Source: Roseburia_C sp031555935
GTDB lineage: Bacteria; Bacillota; Clostridia; Lachnospirales; Lachnospiraceae
NCBI GenBank assembly: GCA_031555935.1
Contig: JAVBTX010000018.1
Location: forward strand, 1-64,000
Length of the DNA stretch: 64,000 nucleotides
Direction: 5' to 3'
The first letter of the stretch is position 1; each line of letters starts with the position of its first letter. Of this stretch, positions 50,415-59,138 are shown piece after piece. A program made the translations under genes and the position numbers. The notes below the pieces were generated by a model. It made no database searches. It saw nothing but the letters and a program-made list of their open reading frames with translations, and had not been told where the DNA came from.

Positions 50415-51461
50415 ATGATTGAAAAAGAATTAGACGAACGAAAAACAAAAATATTGAATGCGATTATCAAGAATTATCTGGAAACCGGAGAGCCGGTGGG
50501 CTCAAGGACGATATCGAAATATACCGACTTGAATCTTAGCTCGGCGACAATTCGGAATGAGATGGCAGATTTAGAGGAATTAGGATATATCTTACAGCCT
50601 CATACCTCGGCTGGTCGGATTCCTTCCGATAAGGGCTATCGTTTTTACGTAGACCACTTAATCGAAACGAAGGACCAGCAAGTATCTCAGATGAAAGAAT
50701 TTGTAATTGAGCATACCGAGAAGATGGAGCAGGTATTACAGCAGGTAGCAAAGTTACTGGCGAACAATACCAATTACGCGACCATGATTACCGGACCACA
50801 ACTGCATCACAACAAAATCAAATTTTTGCAGTTGTCAAGTGTCGATGACAGTCATCTTTTAGCAGTCGTCGTATTAGAAGGCAATCTTGTTAAAAATAAG
50901 ATGTTAGAAATTGAGCAACCACTCGATAACGAGAGTATGTTGAAGTTAAATATGTTGCTGAACACAAATCTGACGGGGTTGTCGATTGAACAGATTAATC
51001 TGGGAACAATCGCTGCTTTAAAAGAAAAAGCGGGCAATCACAGTAATATAATCAGTGAGGTATTAGATGCTGTTGCTGAAGCAATTACCGAAGATGAGGA
51101 TTTAGAAATCTACACCAGTGGAACCACGAATATCCTCAAATATCCAGAACTATCAGATTCTCAGCGTGCAGGCGAATTACTGAGTGCATTTGAAGAAAAA
51201 AATCAGTTAATAAGCCTTGTTACCGAAAATCTTTCCGATGGGGAGGAGAACACCGGTATCCAGGTTTATATAGGAAATGAGTCCCCGATTCAGACCATGA
51301 AGGATTGTAGTGTAGTAACCGCAACCTATGAGTTGGGTGAGGGCGTCAAAGGAACCATTGGCATCATCGGACCAAAGCGAATGGATTACGAAAACGTCAT
51401 GGATAATTTAAAGATGTTAAAGTCGCAGTTGGACGGCATTCTGAATAAGCCGAAGAACTAG
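50415..51461 (+). CDS. hrcA: Heat-inducible transcription repressor HrcA
   Basis: Represses class I heat-shock genes by binding CIRCE, and is kept active by GroEL. 348 residues; winged helix at the N terminus (LETGEPVGSRTISKYTDLNLSSATIRNEMADLEELGYI), then the HrcA dimer and insertion domains. First gene of the hrcA-grpE-dnaK-dnaJ operon. Its targets in this window are its own operon and probably htpG. Confidence 0.97.
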   Translation: MIEKELDERKTKILNAIIKNYLETGEPVGSRTISKYTDLNLSSATIRNEMADLEELGYILQPHTSAGRIPSDKGYRFYVDHLIETKDQQVSQMKEFVIEHTEKMEQVLQQVAKLLANNTNYATMITGPQLHHNKIKFLQLSSVDDSHLLAVVVLEGNLVKNKMLEIEQPLDNESMLKLNMLLNTNLTGLSIEQINLGTIAALKEKAGNHSNIISEVLDAVAEAITEDEDLEIYTSGTTNILKYPELSDSQRAGELLSAFEEKNQLISLVTENLSDGEENTGIQVYIGNESPIQTMKDCSVVTATYELGEGVKGTIGIIGPKRMDYENVMDNLKMLKSQLDGILNKPKN

Positions 51462-51475
51462 AAAGGTGGTATAAA

Positions 51476-52108
51476 GTGGCAGATATTGAAGACGTTTTAG
51501 AAGAATTAAAAGAAGAAGCAGCAGAAGAAATTCAGGCTGAAGAAGCAAACGCAGCGCAGAAAGAGGCGATGGCAGAAGATACTGAAGCAGTTGAAGCTTC
51601 CGCAGAAGCAATCGCTTCCACAGAAGCGATGGAAGAAAATAAAAAAAGTATCTTCAAAAAGAAAGAAAAAAAAGACAAAAAAGATGAGCAGATTGAAGAA
51701 CTTTCCGACCGTGTCAAACGGCAGATGGCAGAATTTGAAAATTTCCGCAAGCGTACTGAAAAAGAAAAAACACAGATGTACGACATGGGAGCAAGAAACA
51801 TTGTCGAGAAAGTATTGCCAGTGATTGACAACTTTGAACGTGGGCTAGCAGCAGCAACAGAAAATACCGACAAGGCATTTGTAGATGGAATGGATATGAT
51901 TTACAAACAGTTGCTAAGTGTTCTCGCCGAAGCAGGGGTAAACCCAATCGAAGCCGTTGGTCAGGAATTTGACCCGAATCTACACAACGCAGTCATGCAT
52001 GTGGAGGATGAAGAACAAGGCGAAAATATAATTATTGAAGAGTTTCAAAAAGGTTATCTATACCGTGACACCGTAGTTCGTCACAGTATGGTAAAAGTAG
52101 CTAACTAA
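51476..52108 (+). CDS. grpE: Nucleotide exchange factor GrpE
   Basis: Releases ADP from DnaK. 210 residues from a GTG start at 51476 (GAAAGGTGG upstream). An acidic, alanine-rich N terminus (about 1-55), a coiled-coil stretch (KKEKKDKKDEQIEELSDRVK) and the GrpE core with KVLPVIDNFERGL and VGQEFDPNLHNAVMH. The N-terminal tail is long and low in complexity. Confidence 0.96.
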   Translation: MADIEDVLEELKEEAAEEIQAEEANAAQKEAMAEDTEAVEASAEAIASTEAMEENKKSIFKKKEKKDKKDEQIEELSDRVKRQMAEFENFRKRTEKEKTQMYDMGARNIVEKVLPVIDNFERGLAAATENTDKAFVDGMDMIYKQLLSVLAEAGVNPIEAVGQEFDPNLHNAVMHVEDEEQGENIIIEEFQKGYLYRDTVVRHSMVKVAN

Positions 52109-52148
52109 GAAAAATATAGAATGTCAAATAATTTAGGAGGACAAAGAC

Positions 52149-54014
52149 ATGGGAAAAATTATCGGAATTGATTTAGGAACAACAAACAGCTGTGTAGCCG
52201 TTATGGAAGGTGGAAAACCAACTGTAATCGCGAACCAGGAAGGTGCAAGAACCACACCATCAATCGTAGCATTTACCAAAACAGGTGAAAGATTAGTTGG
52301 TGAGCCAGCAAAACGTCAGGCAGTAACCAACTCAGAGAAGACAATTTCTTCAATTAAAAGAGATATGGGAACAGACAAAGGACGTAATATTGATGAGAAA
52401 AAATATTCTCCACAGCAGATTTCAGCAATGATTTTACAGAAATTGAAAACTGATGCCGAAGGCTATTTAGGTGAAAAGGTAACAGAAGCAGTTATCACTG
52501 TACCAGCATATTTTAACGATGCTCAGCGTCAGGCAACCAAAGATGCAGGAAAGATAGCTGGCTTAGATGTAAAACGTATTATCAACGAGCCAACCGCAGC
52601 AGCATTGGCATATGGACTTGATAACGAGCATGAGCAGAAAATCATGGTATATGACTTAGGTGGTGGTACCTTTGACGTATCAATCATTGAAATCGGTGAC
52701 GGTGTTATCGAAGTATTAGCAACCTCTGGTGATAACAAGCTCGGTGGTGATGACTTTGACCAGAAAGTAACTGACTGGATGTTAGCAGAGTTCAAAAAAG
52801 CCGAAGGTGTTGATTTATCAACTGATAAAATGGCGTTACAGAGATTAAAAGAAGCTGCTGAGAAAGCGAAAAAAGAACTTTCTTCTGCAACAACCACCAA
52901 TATCAATCTGCCATTTATTACCGCAACTTCAGAAGGACCAAAGCATTTTGATATGAACTTAACCAGAGCAAAATTTGATGAATTAACTCATGATTTAGTA
53001 GAAAGAACAGCTATTCCAGTGCAGAACGCATTAAAAGATGCAGGTCTTGCACCATCTGAATTAAGCCAGGTATTATTGGTAGGTGGTTCGACAAGAACAC
53101 CAGCAGTTCAGGATAAAGTAAAACAGTTAACTGGAAAAGAGCCAAGCAAAACCTTGAACCCAGACGAATGTGTAGCCATTGGTGCTTCGATTCAGGGTGG
53201 TAAATTAGCAGGTGACGCAGGTGCCGGTGAAATCCTCTTGTTGGATGTAACACCATTATCACTTTCCATCGAGACGATGGGTGGTGTAGCAACCAGATTG
53301 ATTGAAAGAAATACCACAATCCCAACCAAAAAGAGTCAGATTTTCTCTACCGCAGCAGACAATCAGACCGCAGTAGATATCAACGTTGTTCAGGGTGAGA
53401 GACAGTTTGCCAAAGATAATAAATCACTTGGACAATTCCGTCTGGATGGTATCCCACCAGCACGTCGTGGTGTACCTCAGATTGAAGTAACCTTTGACAT
53501 TGATGCCAATGGTATTGTAAATGTATCAGCAAAAGATTTAGGAACTGGAAAAGAACAGCACATCACAATCACAGCAGGTTCGAACATGTCCGATAGTGAT
53601 ATCGACAAAGCAGTCAAAGAAGCAGCAGAGTTTGAAGCGCAGGATAAGCGCCGCAAAGATGCCATTGACACCAGAAATGATGCGGATTCCTTTGTCTTCC
53701 AGACCGAGAAAGCATTAGAAGAAGTTGGTGCAAACATTGACCCAGTTGATAAAGAAGCTGTCGAAGCAGATTTAAATGCACTGAAATCAATGATTGAAGC
53801 AAATCCAGAAGCAGAAAATATGACTGATTCACAGCTTGATGAAATGAAAGCGGCAAAAGAGAAACTGATGGAAAGTGCGCAGAAAGTATTTGCAAAAATG
53901 TATGAAAATGCTCAGGCAACACAGGGTGGCGCTGGCCCAGATATGGGTGGCGAACCAGATATGGGTGCCGCTGGCGCAGATGATGTAGTAGACGCAGATT
54001 ACAAAGAAGTGTAA
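52149..54014 (+). CDS. dnaK: Chaperone DnaK (Hsp70)
   Basis: 621 residues, full length. ATPase domain with IGIDLGTTNSCVAVMEGGKP, IINEPTAAALAYGLD and VLLVGGSTRTPAVQ; substrate domain with LDVTPLSLSIETMGG; flexible GGAGPDMGGEPDMG tail ending in VVDADYKEV. Strong AGGAGGA before ATG 52149. Codon use is visibly optimised, in keeping with high expression. Confidence 0.98.
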   Translation: MGKIIGIDLGTTNSCVAVMEGGKPTVIANQEGARTTPSIVAFTKTGERLVGEPAKRQAVTNSEKTISSIKRDMGTDKGRNIDEKKYSPQQISAMILQKLKTDAEGYLGEKVTEAVITVPAYFNDAQRQATKDAGKIAGLDVKRIINEPTAAALAYGLDNEHEQKIMVYDLGGGTFDVSIIEIGDGVIEVLATSGDNKLGGDDFDQKVTDWMLAEFKKAEGVDLSTDKMALQRLKEAAEKAKKELSSATTTNINLPFITATSEGPKHFDMNLTRAKFDELTHDLVERTAIPVQNALKDAGLAPSELSQVLLVGGSTRTPAVQDKVKQLTGKEPSKTLNPDECVAIGASIQGGKLAGDAGAGEILLLDVTPLSLSIETMGGVATRLIERNTTIPTKKSQIFSTAADNQTAVDINVVQGERQFAKDNKSLGQFRLDGIPPARRGVPQIEVTFDIDANGIVNVSAKDLGTGKEQHITITAGSNMSDSDIDKAVKEAAEFEAQDKRRKDAIDTRNDADSFVFQTEKALEEVGANIDPVDKEAVEADLNALKSMIEANPEAENMTDSQLDEMKAAKEKLMESAQKVFAKMYENAQATQGGAGPDMGGEPDMGAAGADDVVDADYKEV

Positions 54015-54024
54015 GAGATAAATT

Positions 54025-55206
54025 ATGGCAGAGCAGAAACGAGATTACTATGAAGTGCTAGGCATTGAAAAAAGTGCCGATGATGCAGCAATCAAAAAAG
54101 CATACCGCGTATTGGCTAAGAAGTATCACCCGGACACGAACCCGGGTGATGCTGAGGCTGAGAAGAAATTTAAAGAAGCCTCAGAAGCCTATGCAGTATT
54201 AAGCGACCAGGAAAAACGCCGGCAGTATGACCAGTTTGGCCATGCGGCATTTGATGGAGCCGGTGGCGGTGCAGGTGGATTCGACTTTTCCGGCATGGAC
54301 ATGGGCGATATCTTTGGCGACATTTTTGGCGATTTCTTTGGTGGTGGCCGAAGCAAACGAGCAAGTAATGGACCGATGCGCGGGGCCAATCTTCGTGCCA
54401 GTATTCGTATTTCATTTGAAGAAGCCGTATTTGGCTGTGAAAAAGAAATCGAAATCACGCTAAAGGATGAATGTCAGACTTGTCATGGCAATGGCGCAAA
54501 ACCGGGAACTACCCCTGAGACATGTCAAAAATGTGGCGGTAAGGGAAAAGTAATGTATACCCAGCAGTCGCTGTTTGGAATGGTTCAAAATGTTCAGACC
54601 TGTCCAGATTGTAATGGTTCGGGCAAAATGGTCAAGGATAAATGTACCGATTGTCATGGCAGCGGCTACATAGCCAAGAGAAAACGGATTAAAGTCAGCA
54701 TTCCGGCTGGAATTGATAATGGTCAGAGTGTTCGAATTCGTGACAAAGGTGAGCCGGGAACAAATGGTGGACCAAGAGGCGACTTACTTGTTGAAGTAGT
54801 CGTATCAAGACACCCAATTTTCCAGCGTCAGGATATGAATATCTATTCAACAGCCCCGATAACCTTTGCGCAGGCAGCACTTGGTGGAGAGGTTCGGATA
54901 AATACCGTTGACGGCGATATCCTCTATGATGTAAAACCAGGAACCCAGACCGATACAAAGATTCGTCTCAAAGGAAAAGGTGTTCCATCACTCCGCAACA
55001 AGGCGGTACGTGGTGACCATTATGTAACCCTGGTGGTACAAGTGCCAACCGGATTAAACGAAAGTGCCAAAGAAGCATTGCGTACATTTGATTCCGAGAC
55101 TGGAAATTCATTGCAAAAAGCAAGTGGCACGGCAGCGCCGGAAGAGAAAAAAAAGAAAAAAGGTTTTATGGACAAATTAAAAGAAACCATCGAAGATAAT
55201 ATATAA
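54025..55206 (+). CDS. dnaJ: Chaperone DnaJ (Hsp40)
   Basis: Type I J protein that loads clients on DnaK. 393 residues: J domain 1-72 with KYHPDTNPGD, a Gly/Phe stretch (FDGAGGGAGGFDF), four CxxCxGxG zinc units at about 150-225 (CQTCHGNG, CQKCGGKG, CPDCNGSG, CTDCHGSG) and the client-binding C-terminal domain. Followed by a good terminator. Confidence 0.97.
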   Translation: MAEQKRDYYEVLGIEKSADDAAIKKAYRVLAKKYHPDTNPGDAEAEKKFKEASEAYAVLSDQEKRRQYDQFGHAAFDGAGGGAGGFDFSGMDMGDIFGDIFGDFFGGGRSKRASNGPMRGANLRASIRISFEEAVFGCEKEIEITLKDECQTCHGNGAKPGTTPETCQKCGGKGKVMYTQQSLFGMVQNVQTCPDCNGSGKMVKDKCTDCHGSGYIAKRKRIKVSIPAGIDNGQSVRIRDKGEPGTNGGPRGDLLVEVVVSRHPIFQRQDMNIYSTAPITFAQAALGGEVRINTVDGDILYDVKPGTQTDTKIRLKGKGVPSLRNKAVRGDHYVTLVVQVPTGLNESAKEALRTFDSETGNSLQKASGTAAPEEKKKKKGFMDKLKETIEDNI

Positions 55207-55244
55207 AATTTTTATCAAAAATATATTAAAAAGTAGCAAATAAG

Positions 55245-55269
55245 ACAGCCGCAATAGCGGCTGTTTTTG
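55245..55269 (+). terminator. Terminator of the hrcA-dnaJ operon
   Basis: ACAGCCGC, loop AATA, GCGGCTGT, then TTTTG: textbook intrinsic terminator. Confidence 0.92.
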
Positions 55270-55309
55270 TCTAAATTCCCAAAAATTTGCCAGATATTGT
55301 AGAAGGGTG

Positions 55310-55338
55310 TTGCGAAAACGGACTAGATGTTGTATACT
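55310..55338 (+). promoter_or_regulatory. Promoter of the J-domain coiled-coil gene
   Basis: TTGCGA (55310-55315), 17 bases, TATACT (55333-55338). A hairpin ACACGTTTTT/AAAAACGTGT (about 55377-55402) lies in the leader before AAAAGGAG. Confidence 0.65.
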
Positions 55339-55422
55339 GACTGCAGTTGAAGAGTAAAGTTGTGCTATATATGGAACACGTTTTTCAAAAACAAAAAACG
55401 TGTAATAAAAAGGAGCTGAATC

Positions 55423-55974
55423 ATGGAACAGCCGATTGTGATAAAAAAAGATATAAAAAACGTTAAAAAATTTGAACAATGGTGTTTCAAGCAGACGGTT
55501 GAGATAGAACATAAGAAACAGAAATTGCAGGATGAACGACAGAATCTGTCGAAGGAAAGAATTCGACTTGCCGAAGAAGCGGATCAGTTGGAGCGGGAAC
55601 GTCGTACCCTTTTGCGCAAGCAAGAGTTGGAGTCGATACGGATGAAGCAGGAACAGCATCTGTTTGATATGAAGTGGAAGATTCTTGAGGAAGAATTAAA
55701 GAAGCTTGCATCAGAGAAACAGCAAGTGCAGCGCCAGCGAGAATTTTTTCATCGGGCCACTGACTATCAGAAGGGACCAAGCAGAACGACCAGCAACACC
55801 TCCAATGTTGTAAAAGGAGAATTATTCTTTGTCGGAGTGAACAACGAGGCATCGCTAAAGAAACGTTATAAGGATTTAATCAAAATCTACCATCCAGACA
55901 ATCTGGCGGGAGATACGGGAACGATTCAAGAGATTAATCGGGAATATGATAAATTGAGAAAAAAATTGGGATAG
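55423..55974 (+). CDS. Coiled-coil protein with C-terminal J domain
   Basis: 183 residues. Residues about 15-118 are a long charged coiled coil (KQKLQDERQNLSKERIRLAEE and on). The C-terminal 50 residues are a minimal J domain with the diagnostic HPD in LIKIYHPDNLAGD, preceded by KKRYKD. It can be expected to stimulate DnaK ATPase while the coiled coil brings a client, a partner or a location. It lies just after dnaJ under its own promoter. Function unknown. Confidence 0.8.
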   Translation: MEQPIVIKKDIKNVKKFEQWCFKQTVEIEHKKQKLQDERQNLSKERIRLAEEADQLERERRTLLRKQELESIRMKQEQHLFDMKWKILEEELKKLASEKQQVQRQREFFHRATDYQKGPSRTTSNTSNVVKGELFFVGVNNEASLKKRYKDLIKIYHPDNLAGDTGTIQEINREYDKLRKKLG

Positions 55975-55983
55975 AGATAAATT

Positions 55984-56020
55984 AAGCAACAACACTTGGC
56001 ATGAGTGTGGTTGCTTTTTT
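55984..56020 (+). terminator. Terminator of the J-domain coiled-coil gene
   Basis: AAGCAACAACAC and GTGTGGTTGCTT (one mismatch) around a 9-base loop, followed by TTTT. Confidence 0.85.
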
Positions 56021-56054
56021 AATTTGATAGGAAAGTACGTCCTATTAAATTCTA

Positions 56055-57278
56055 CTACAATTTCCGCGTCAAAAAATCACTGTTCTTCGCAAAATCAGCC
56101 ACCTTTATAAAGCCAAGTTCCTGCATCAAATCAGCGACATACGGGTTTTCGGCCGGTGAAGCAAACGGTGCATCAGCGGCATACTGATTAATTAGCTCGG
56201 TGCATTTGGCGGTGTCAATATTACGTTTTGGTCCGCCAGCACATCCGCCTTCACAAGCCATCCCCTCAAAAAAATTCCCCTCAATCTGTCCAGAAAGAAT
56301 CTGCTCGAGTAAGTTCTTGCAGTTTTGTACGCCGTTGGCAGTCACTGGTTGAAAGATTTCCTTAGCATCCGTTGATAGCGTATCAACACAGTCCCCAACC
56401 GCCTTGCTGACACCACCGCTGCGTCCATACAGCCGTCCGGCAGTAGAAGCATGTTCTTTTACCTCTTCCTCCATTGCTGAAAAATCACATTGGAATACCT
56501 GAAATAAATCTGCCAATTCCTGAAAAGTTAACACACAGTCAATTGCTCCTGCCAGCTCAGGGTCTCTGGCTTCCGCTTTTTTTGCCATACATGGTCCAAT
56601 AAAGACAGTTTTGCAGCCGGGGGTCAGTTCTTTGGTAATCCTTCCGCAGGCAATCATCGGTGAAACTGAGGCAGGCAAATGAGATACAATTTTAGAGAAA
56701 TTTTGTCGAATCATCCCAATCCAAACTGGACAACAACAGCTCGTCAATTGAAAATTTTCCGGGTCGTGGACATTGGCACGAAATTCCAAGGCTTCTTTCA
56801 GCGTTAAAATATCGGCAAAAGTGGCGACCTCCACCATACCCGAGAAACCAATCTGCTTTAGGGCGGTTCGTATTTTGGCAGGACTAGAATTGTCGCCAAA
56901 TTGTCCCACAAAGGCTGGTGCCATCAAGGCATAGACAGGGCTTTCGGAGGACTTTAACAAGTCAATTGCGGTTACCGTATCTTTGCTAAAGGTCAGATTT
57001 TCATCTTTACAAGCCCGGATGCATTCGGCGCAGCCGACACAATTCTGACTGTTGATTACCACATTTCCATCCTTCACCTCCATTGCCTGAAAGATGCAAG
57101 CCGATACACAGGCGGGGTCGGAACAGTCACAAGCATGCTGTCTTAATACCAGCGGATAGGACGTGGGATGCAGCAGACAGTCTAATTGTCCCTCTGTCAA
57201 TTCTTCTGGTGGCAACGTGATTTCTCCGCCAATTGCTCTCGCCGTAATCACTTCCTGATACAATTCTTCAAATGTCAT
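56055..57278 (-). CDS. [FeFe]-hydrogenase-like iron-sulfur protein
   Basis: 407 residues. The N terminus has two [4Fe-4S] sites: CDCSDPACVSACIF and CVGCAECIRACK. The rest is the iron-hydrogenase large domain, with all three H-cluster loops recognisable: SCCCPVW (L1, TSCCPxW in standard enzymes), GPCMAKKAEA (L2) and EGMACEGGCAGGP (L3). The four cluster-ligating cysteines are kept, but L1 has an extra cysteine. There is no redox partner, maturase or PAS domain nearby. It may be a monomeric hydrogenase or a sensory/non-classical group member. It lies on the minus strand inside an otherwise conserved plus-strand block. Confidence 0.85.
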   Translation of the reverse strand: MTFEELYQEVITARAIGGEITLPPEELTEGQLDCLLHPTSYPLVLRQHACDCSDPACVSACIFQAMEVKDGNVVINSQNCVGCAECIRACKDENLTFSKDTVTAIDLLKSSESPVYALMAPAFVGQFGDNSSPAKIRTALKQIGFSGMVEVATFADILTLKEALEFRANVHDPENFQLTSCCCPVWIGMIRQNFSKIVSHLPASVSPMIACGRITKELTPGCKTVFIGPCMAKKAEARDPELAGAIDCVLTFQELADLFQVFQCDFSAMEEEVKEHASTAGRLYGRSGGVSKAVGDCVDTLSTDAKEIFQPVTANGVQNCKNLLEQILSGQIEGNFFEGMACEGGCAGGPKRNIDTAKCTELINQYAADAPFASPAENPYVADLMQELGFIKVADFAKNSDFLTRKL

Positions 57279-57323
57279 GACTAAACCTCAACTTTTCAAA
57301 AAATTTCTATATAGCATAAGTAT

Positions 57324-57352
57324 TTGCAGAAATAAGCATTTTATGCTAATAT
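57324..57352 (+). promoter_or_regulatory. prmA operon promoter
   Basis: TTGCAG (57324-57329), 17 bases, TAATAT (57347-57352). An inverted repeat AGCATAA/TTATGCT (57313-57319, 57341-57347) spans the -35 region and could be an operator between the divergent hydrogenase-like gene and prmA. Confidence 0.6.
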
Positions 57353-57394
57353 GTCAAATGGGCATACAGTCCATTCGAAAGGTGATATCTGAAT

Positions 57395-58348
57395 ATGAAG
57401 TGGGATAAATATACAATACAAACAACAACCGAAGCGGAAGATTTTATCAGCATGATGCTAAGTGAAATTGGAATTGAAGGAATAGAGATAGAGGATAATA
57501 TACCACTGACGAAGGACGAGCAGTCGAAAATGTTTATTGATTTTCCGCCAGAACTTCCAGTCGATGATGGAACAAGCCGGGTCAGCTTTTATTTGGATGC
57601 CGCAGAAGACCATGTGGAAAAACTAGAACAGGTGCGCTTGGGACTAGAGGATTTGAAAGCGATGGTCGAGCTTGGTGAAGGGACGATAACATCCAGCCAG
57701 ACCGAGGATGTGGATTGGATTAATAACTGGAAACAGTATTTTACATCATTTTATATCGATGATATCTTGATAAAGCCAACATGGGAACCGTTAAAAGAAG
57801 AGGACCAGGATAAATTTCTAATCGAAATCGACCCGGGGATATCCTTTGGTACCGGTAAACATGAAACGACGCAGTTATGCATTCGTCAGTTGCGTAAATA
57901 TATGAGCAAACAGTCGGTTGTCTTAGATGTTGGATGTGGTAGCGGAATCCTATCAATTACGGCCTTGAAGCTTGGCGCCAGTAGAGTGGTCGGAACAGAC
58001 ATCGACGAGAATTGCATGACCTCTACTTATGAAAATATGGAAGTAAATCAGTTAGATAAATCATTAGGCAAGTTTTACATGGGCAATCTCATTGATGATT
58101 TAGCCTTACAGCAAACAGTGGGGACGGAAGAATATGATATTGTCGTGGCCAATATTTTAGCGGATGTAATTATTCCGATGGCACCAGTAATACCAGCTCG
58201 ACTCAAACAGGGGGGGATATTTATCACCTCAGGAATTATAGATTTCAAGGAAAATGAAGTAAAAACAGCGATTGCCGAAGCCGGATTTGAGATATTAGAA
58301 ATCAATCATCAAGGCGAGTGGGTTAACATAACCGCAAAAAAATGTTAA
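57395..58348 (+). CDS. prmA: Ribosomal protein L11 methyltransferase
   Basis: SAM-dependent methylation of L11. 317 residues: an N-terminal substrate-recognition domain, then the Rossmann domain with DPGISFGTGKHETTQL, VLDVGCGSGILSITALKLGA and VVANILADVI. GAAAGGTGA precedes ATG 57395. Followed by rsmE after 49 bases, the usual Firmicutes order after dnaJ. Confidence 0.95.
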   Translation: MKWDKYTIQTTTEAEDFISMMLSEIGIEGIEIEDNIPLTKDEQSKMFIDFPPELPVDDGTSRVSFYLDAAEDHVEKLEQVRLGLEDLKAMVELGEGTITSSQTEDVDWINNWKQYFTSFYIDDILIKPTWEPLKEEDQDKFLIEIDPGISFGTGKHETTQLCIRQLRKYMSKQSVVLDVGCGSGILSITALKLGASRVVGTDIDENCMTSTYENMEVNQLDKSLGKFYMGNLIDDLALQQTVGTEEYDIVVANILADVIIPMAPVIPARLKQGGIFITSGIIDFKENEVKTAIAEAGFEILEINHQGEWVNITAKKC

Positions 58349-58362
58349 ATATCCAAGGAAAA

Positions 58363-58383
58363 GGTGAAGCAAAGCACTTCACC
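58363..58383. repeat. Short hairpin between prmA and rsmE
   Basis: GGTGAAG, loop CAAAGCA, CTTCACC. Similar in sequence to the AGGGTGAAA/TTTCACCCT hairpin at 30074. It lies 15 bases before the rsmE start codon and could shield its RBS. Confidence 0.55.
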
Positions 58384-58397
58384 CTGGTGAGTAAAAA

Positions 58398-59135
58398 ATG
58401 CATCAGTTTTTTGTAGAAGATAGTCAGATTGGAAAAGAATATGTGACGATAACCGGTTCTGATGTTAACCATATCCGTAATGTGTTGCGGATGAAGGTAG
58501 GGGAAGAGATTCGTATCAGTAATCAACAGGGAACGGATTATTTTTGCCAAATAGCCGAAATCGGTGAGGATTTTGTGCAGGCGGATATCACCAAAGCAGA
58601 TGATGCTGGGACAGAATTACCTGCTAAAATATATTTGTTTCAAGCACTACCCAAAGGCGACCGGATGGAAACAGTAATTGAAAAGGCTGTCGAACTTGGC
58701 GTTTATGAGATTATTCCGGTAGCAATGAAATATTGTGTGGTAAAGCTGGATGAAAAAAAAGCCGTAAATAAAGTGAAGCGTTGGCAGGCAATTGCGGAAA
58801 GTGCCGCTAAGCAGTCAAAGCGCAGTCGGATACCGCAGATACATGAGGTGATGACGTATCGAGAGGCCATCCAATATGCCAGCGCCTGTGATGTTCGTTT
58901 GGTCCCATATGAAAATGAACGCGGGATGGCGGGGACGAAAGCTGCTCTTGATAAGATTGGCGGAGGTCAGTCAATCAGTGTGATGATTGGACCGGAGGGC
59001 GGATTTGCAGATGAAGAAATAGCGGCAATCAAGGATGATATGCAGTTGCTATCGTTGGGCAAACGAATCCTTCGTACGGATACGGCTGGCATTTGCATGA
59101 TGTCATTGCTAATGTTGCAGCTAGAAAGTGAGTAA
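58398..59135 (+). CDS. rsmE: 16S rRNA (uracil1498-N3)-methyltransferase
   Basis: SPOUT-class enzyme modifying U1498 of 16S rRNA. 245 residues; PUA-like N-terminal domain (HQFFVEDSQIGKEYVTITGSDVNHIRNVLRM) and a knotted C-terminal domain with MIGPEGGFADEEI and LGKRILRTDTAG. Four bases before the cysteine desulfurase gene, so one operon. Confidence 0.95.
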   Translation: MHQFFVEDSQIGKEYVTITGSDVNHIRNVLRMKVGEEIRISNQQGTDYFCQIAEIGEDFVQADITKADDAGTELPAKIYLFQALPKGDRMETVIEKAVELGVYEIIPVAMKYCVVKLDEKKAVNKVKRWQAIAESAAKQSKRSRIPQIHEVMTYREAIQYASACDVRLVPYENERGMAGTKAALDKIGGGQSISVMIGPEGGFADEEIAAIKDDMQLLSLGKRILRTDTAGICMMSLLMLQLESE

Positions 59136-59138
59136 AAG

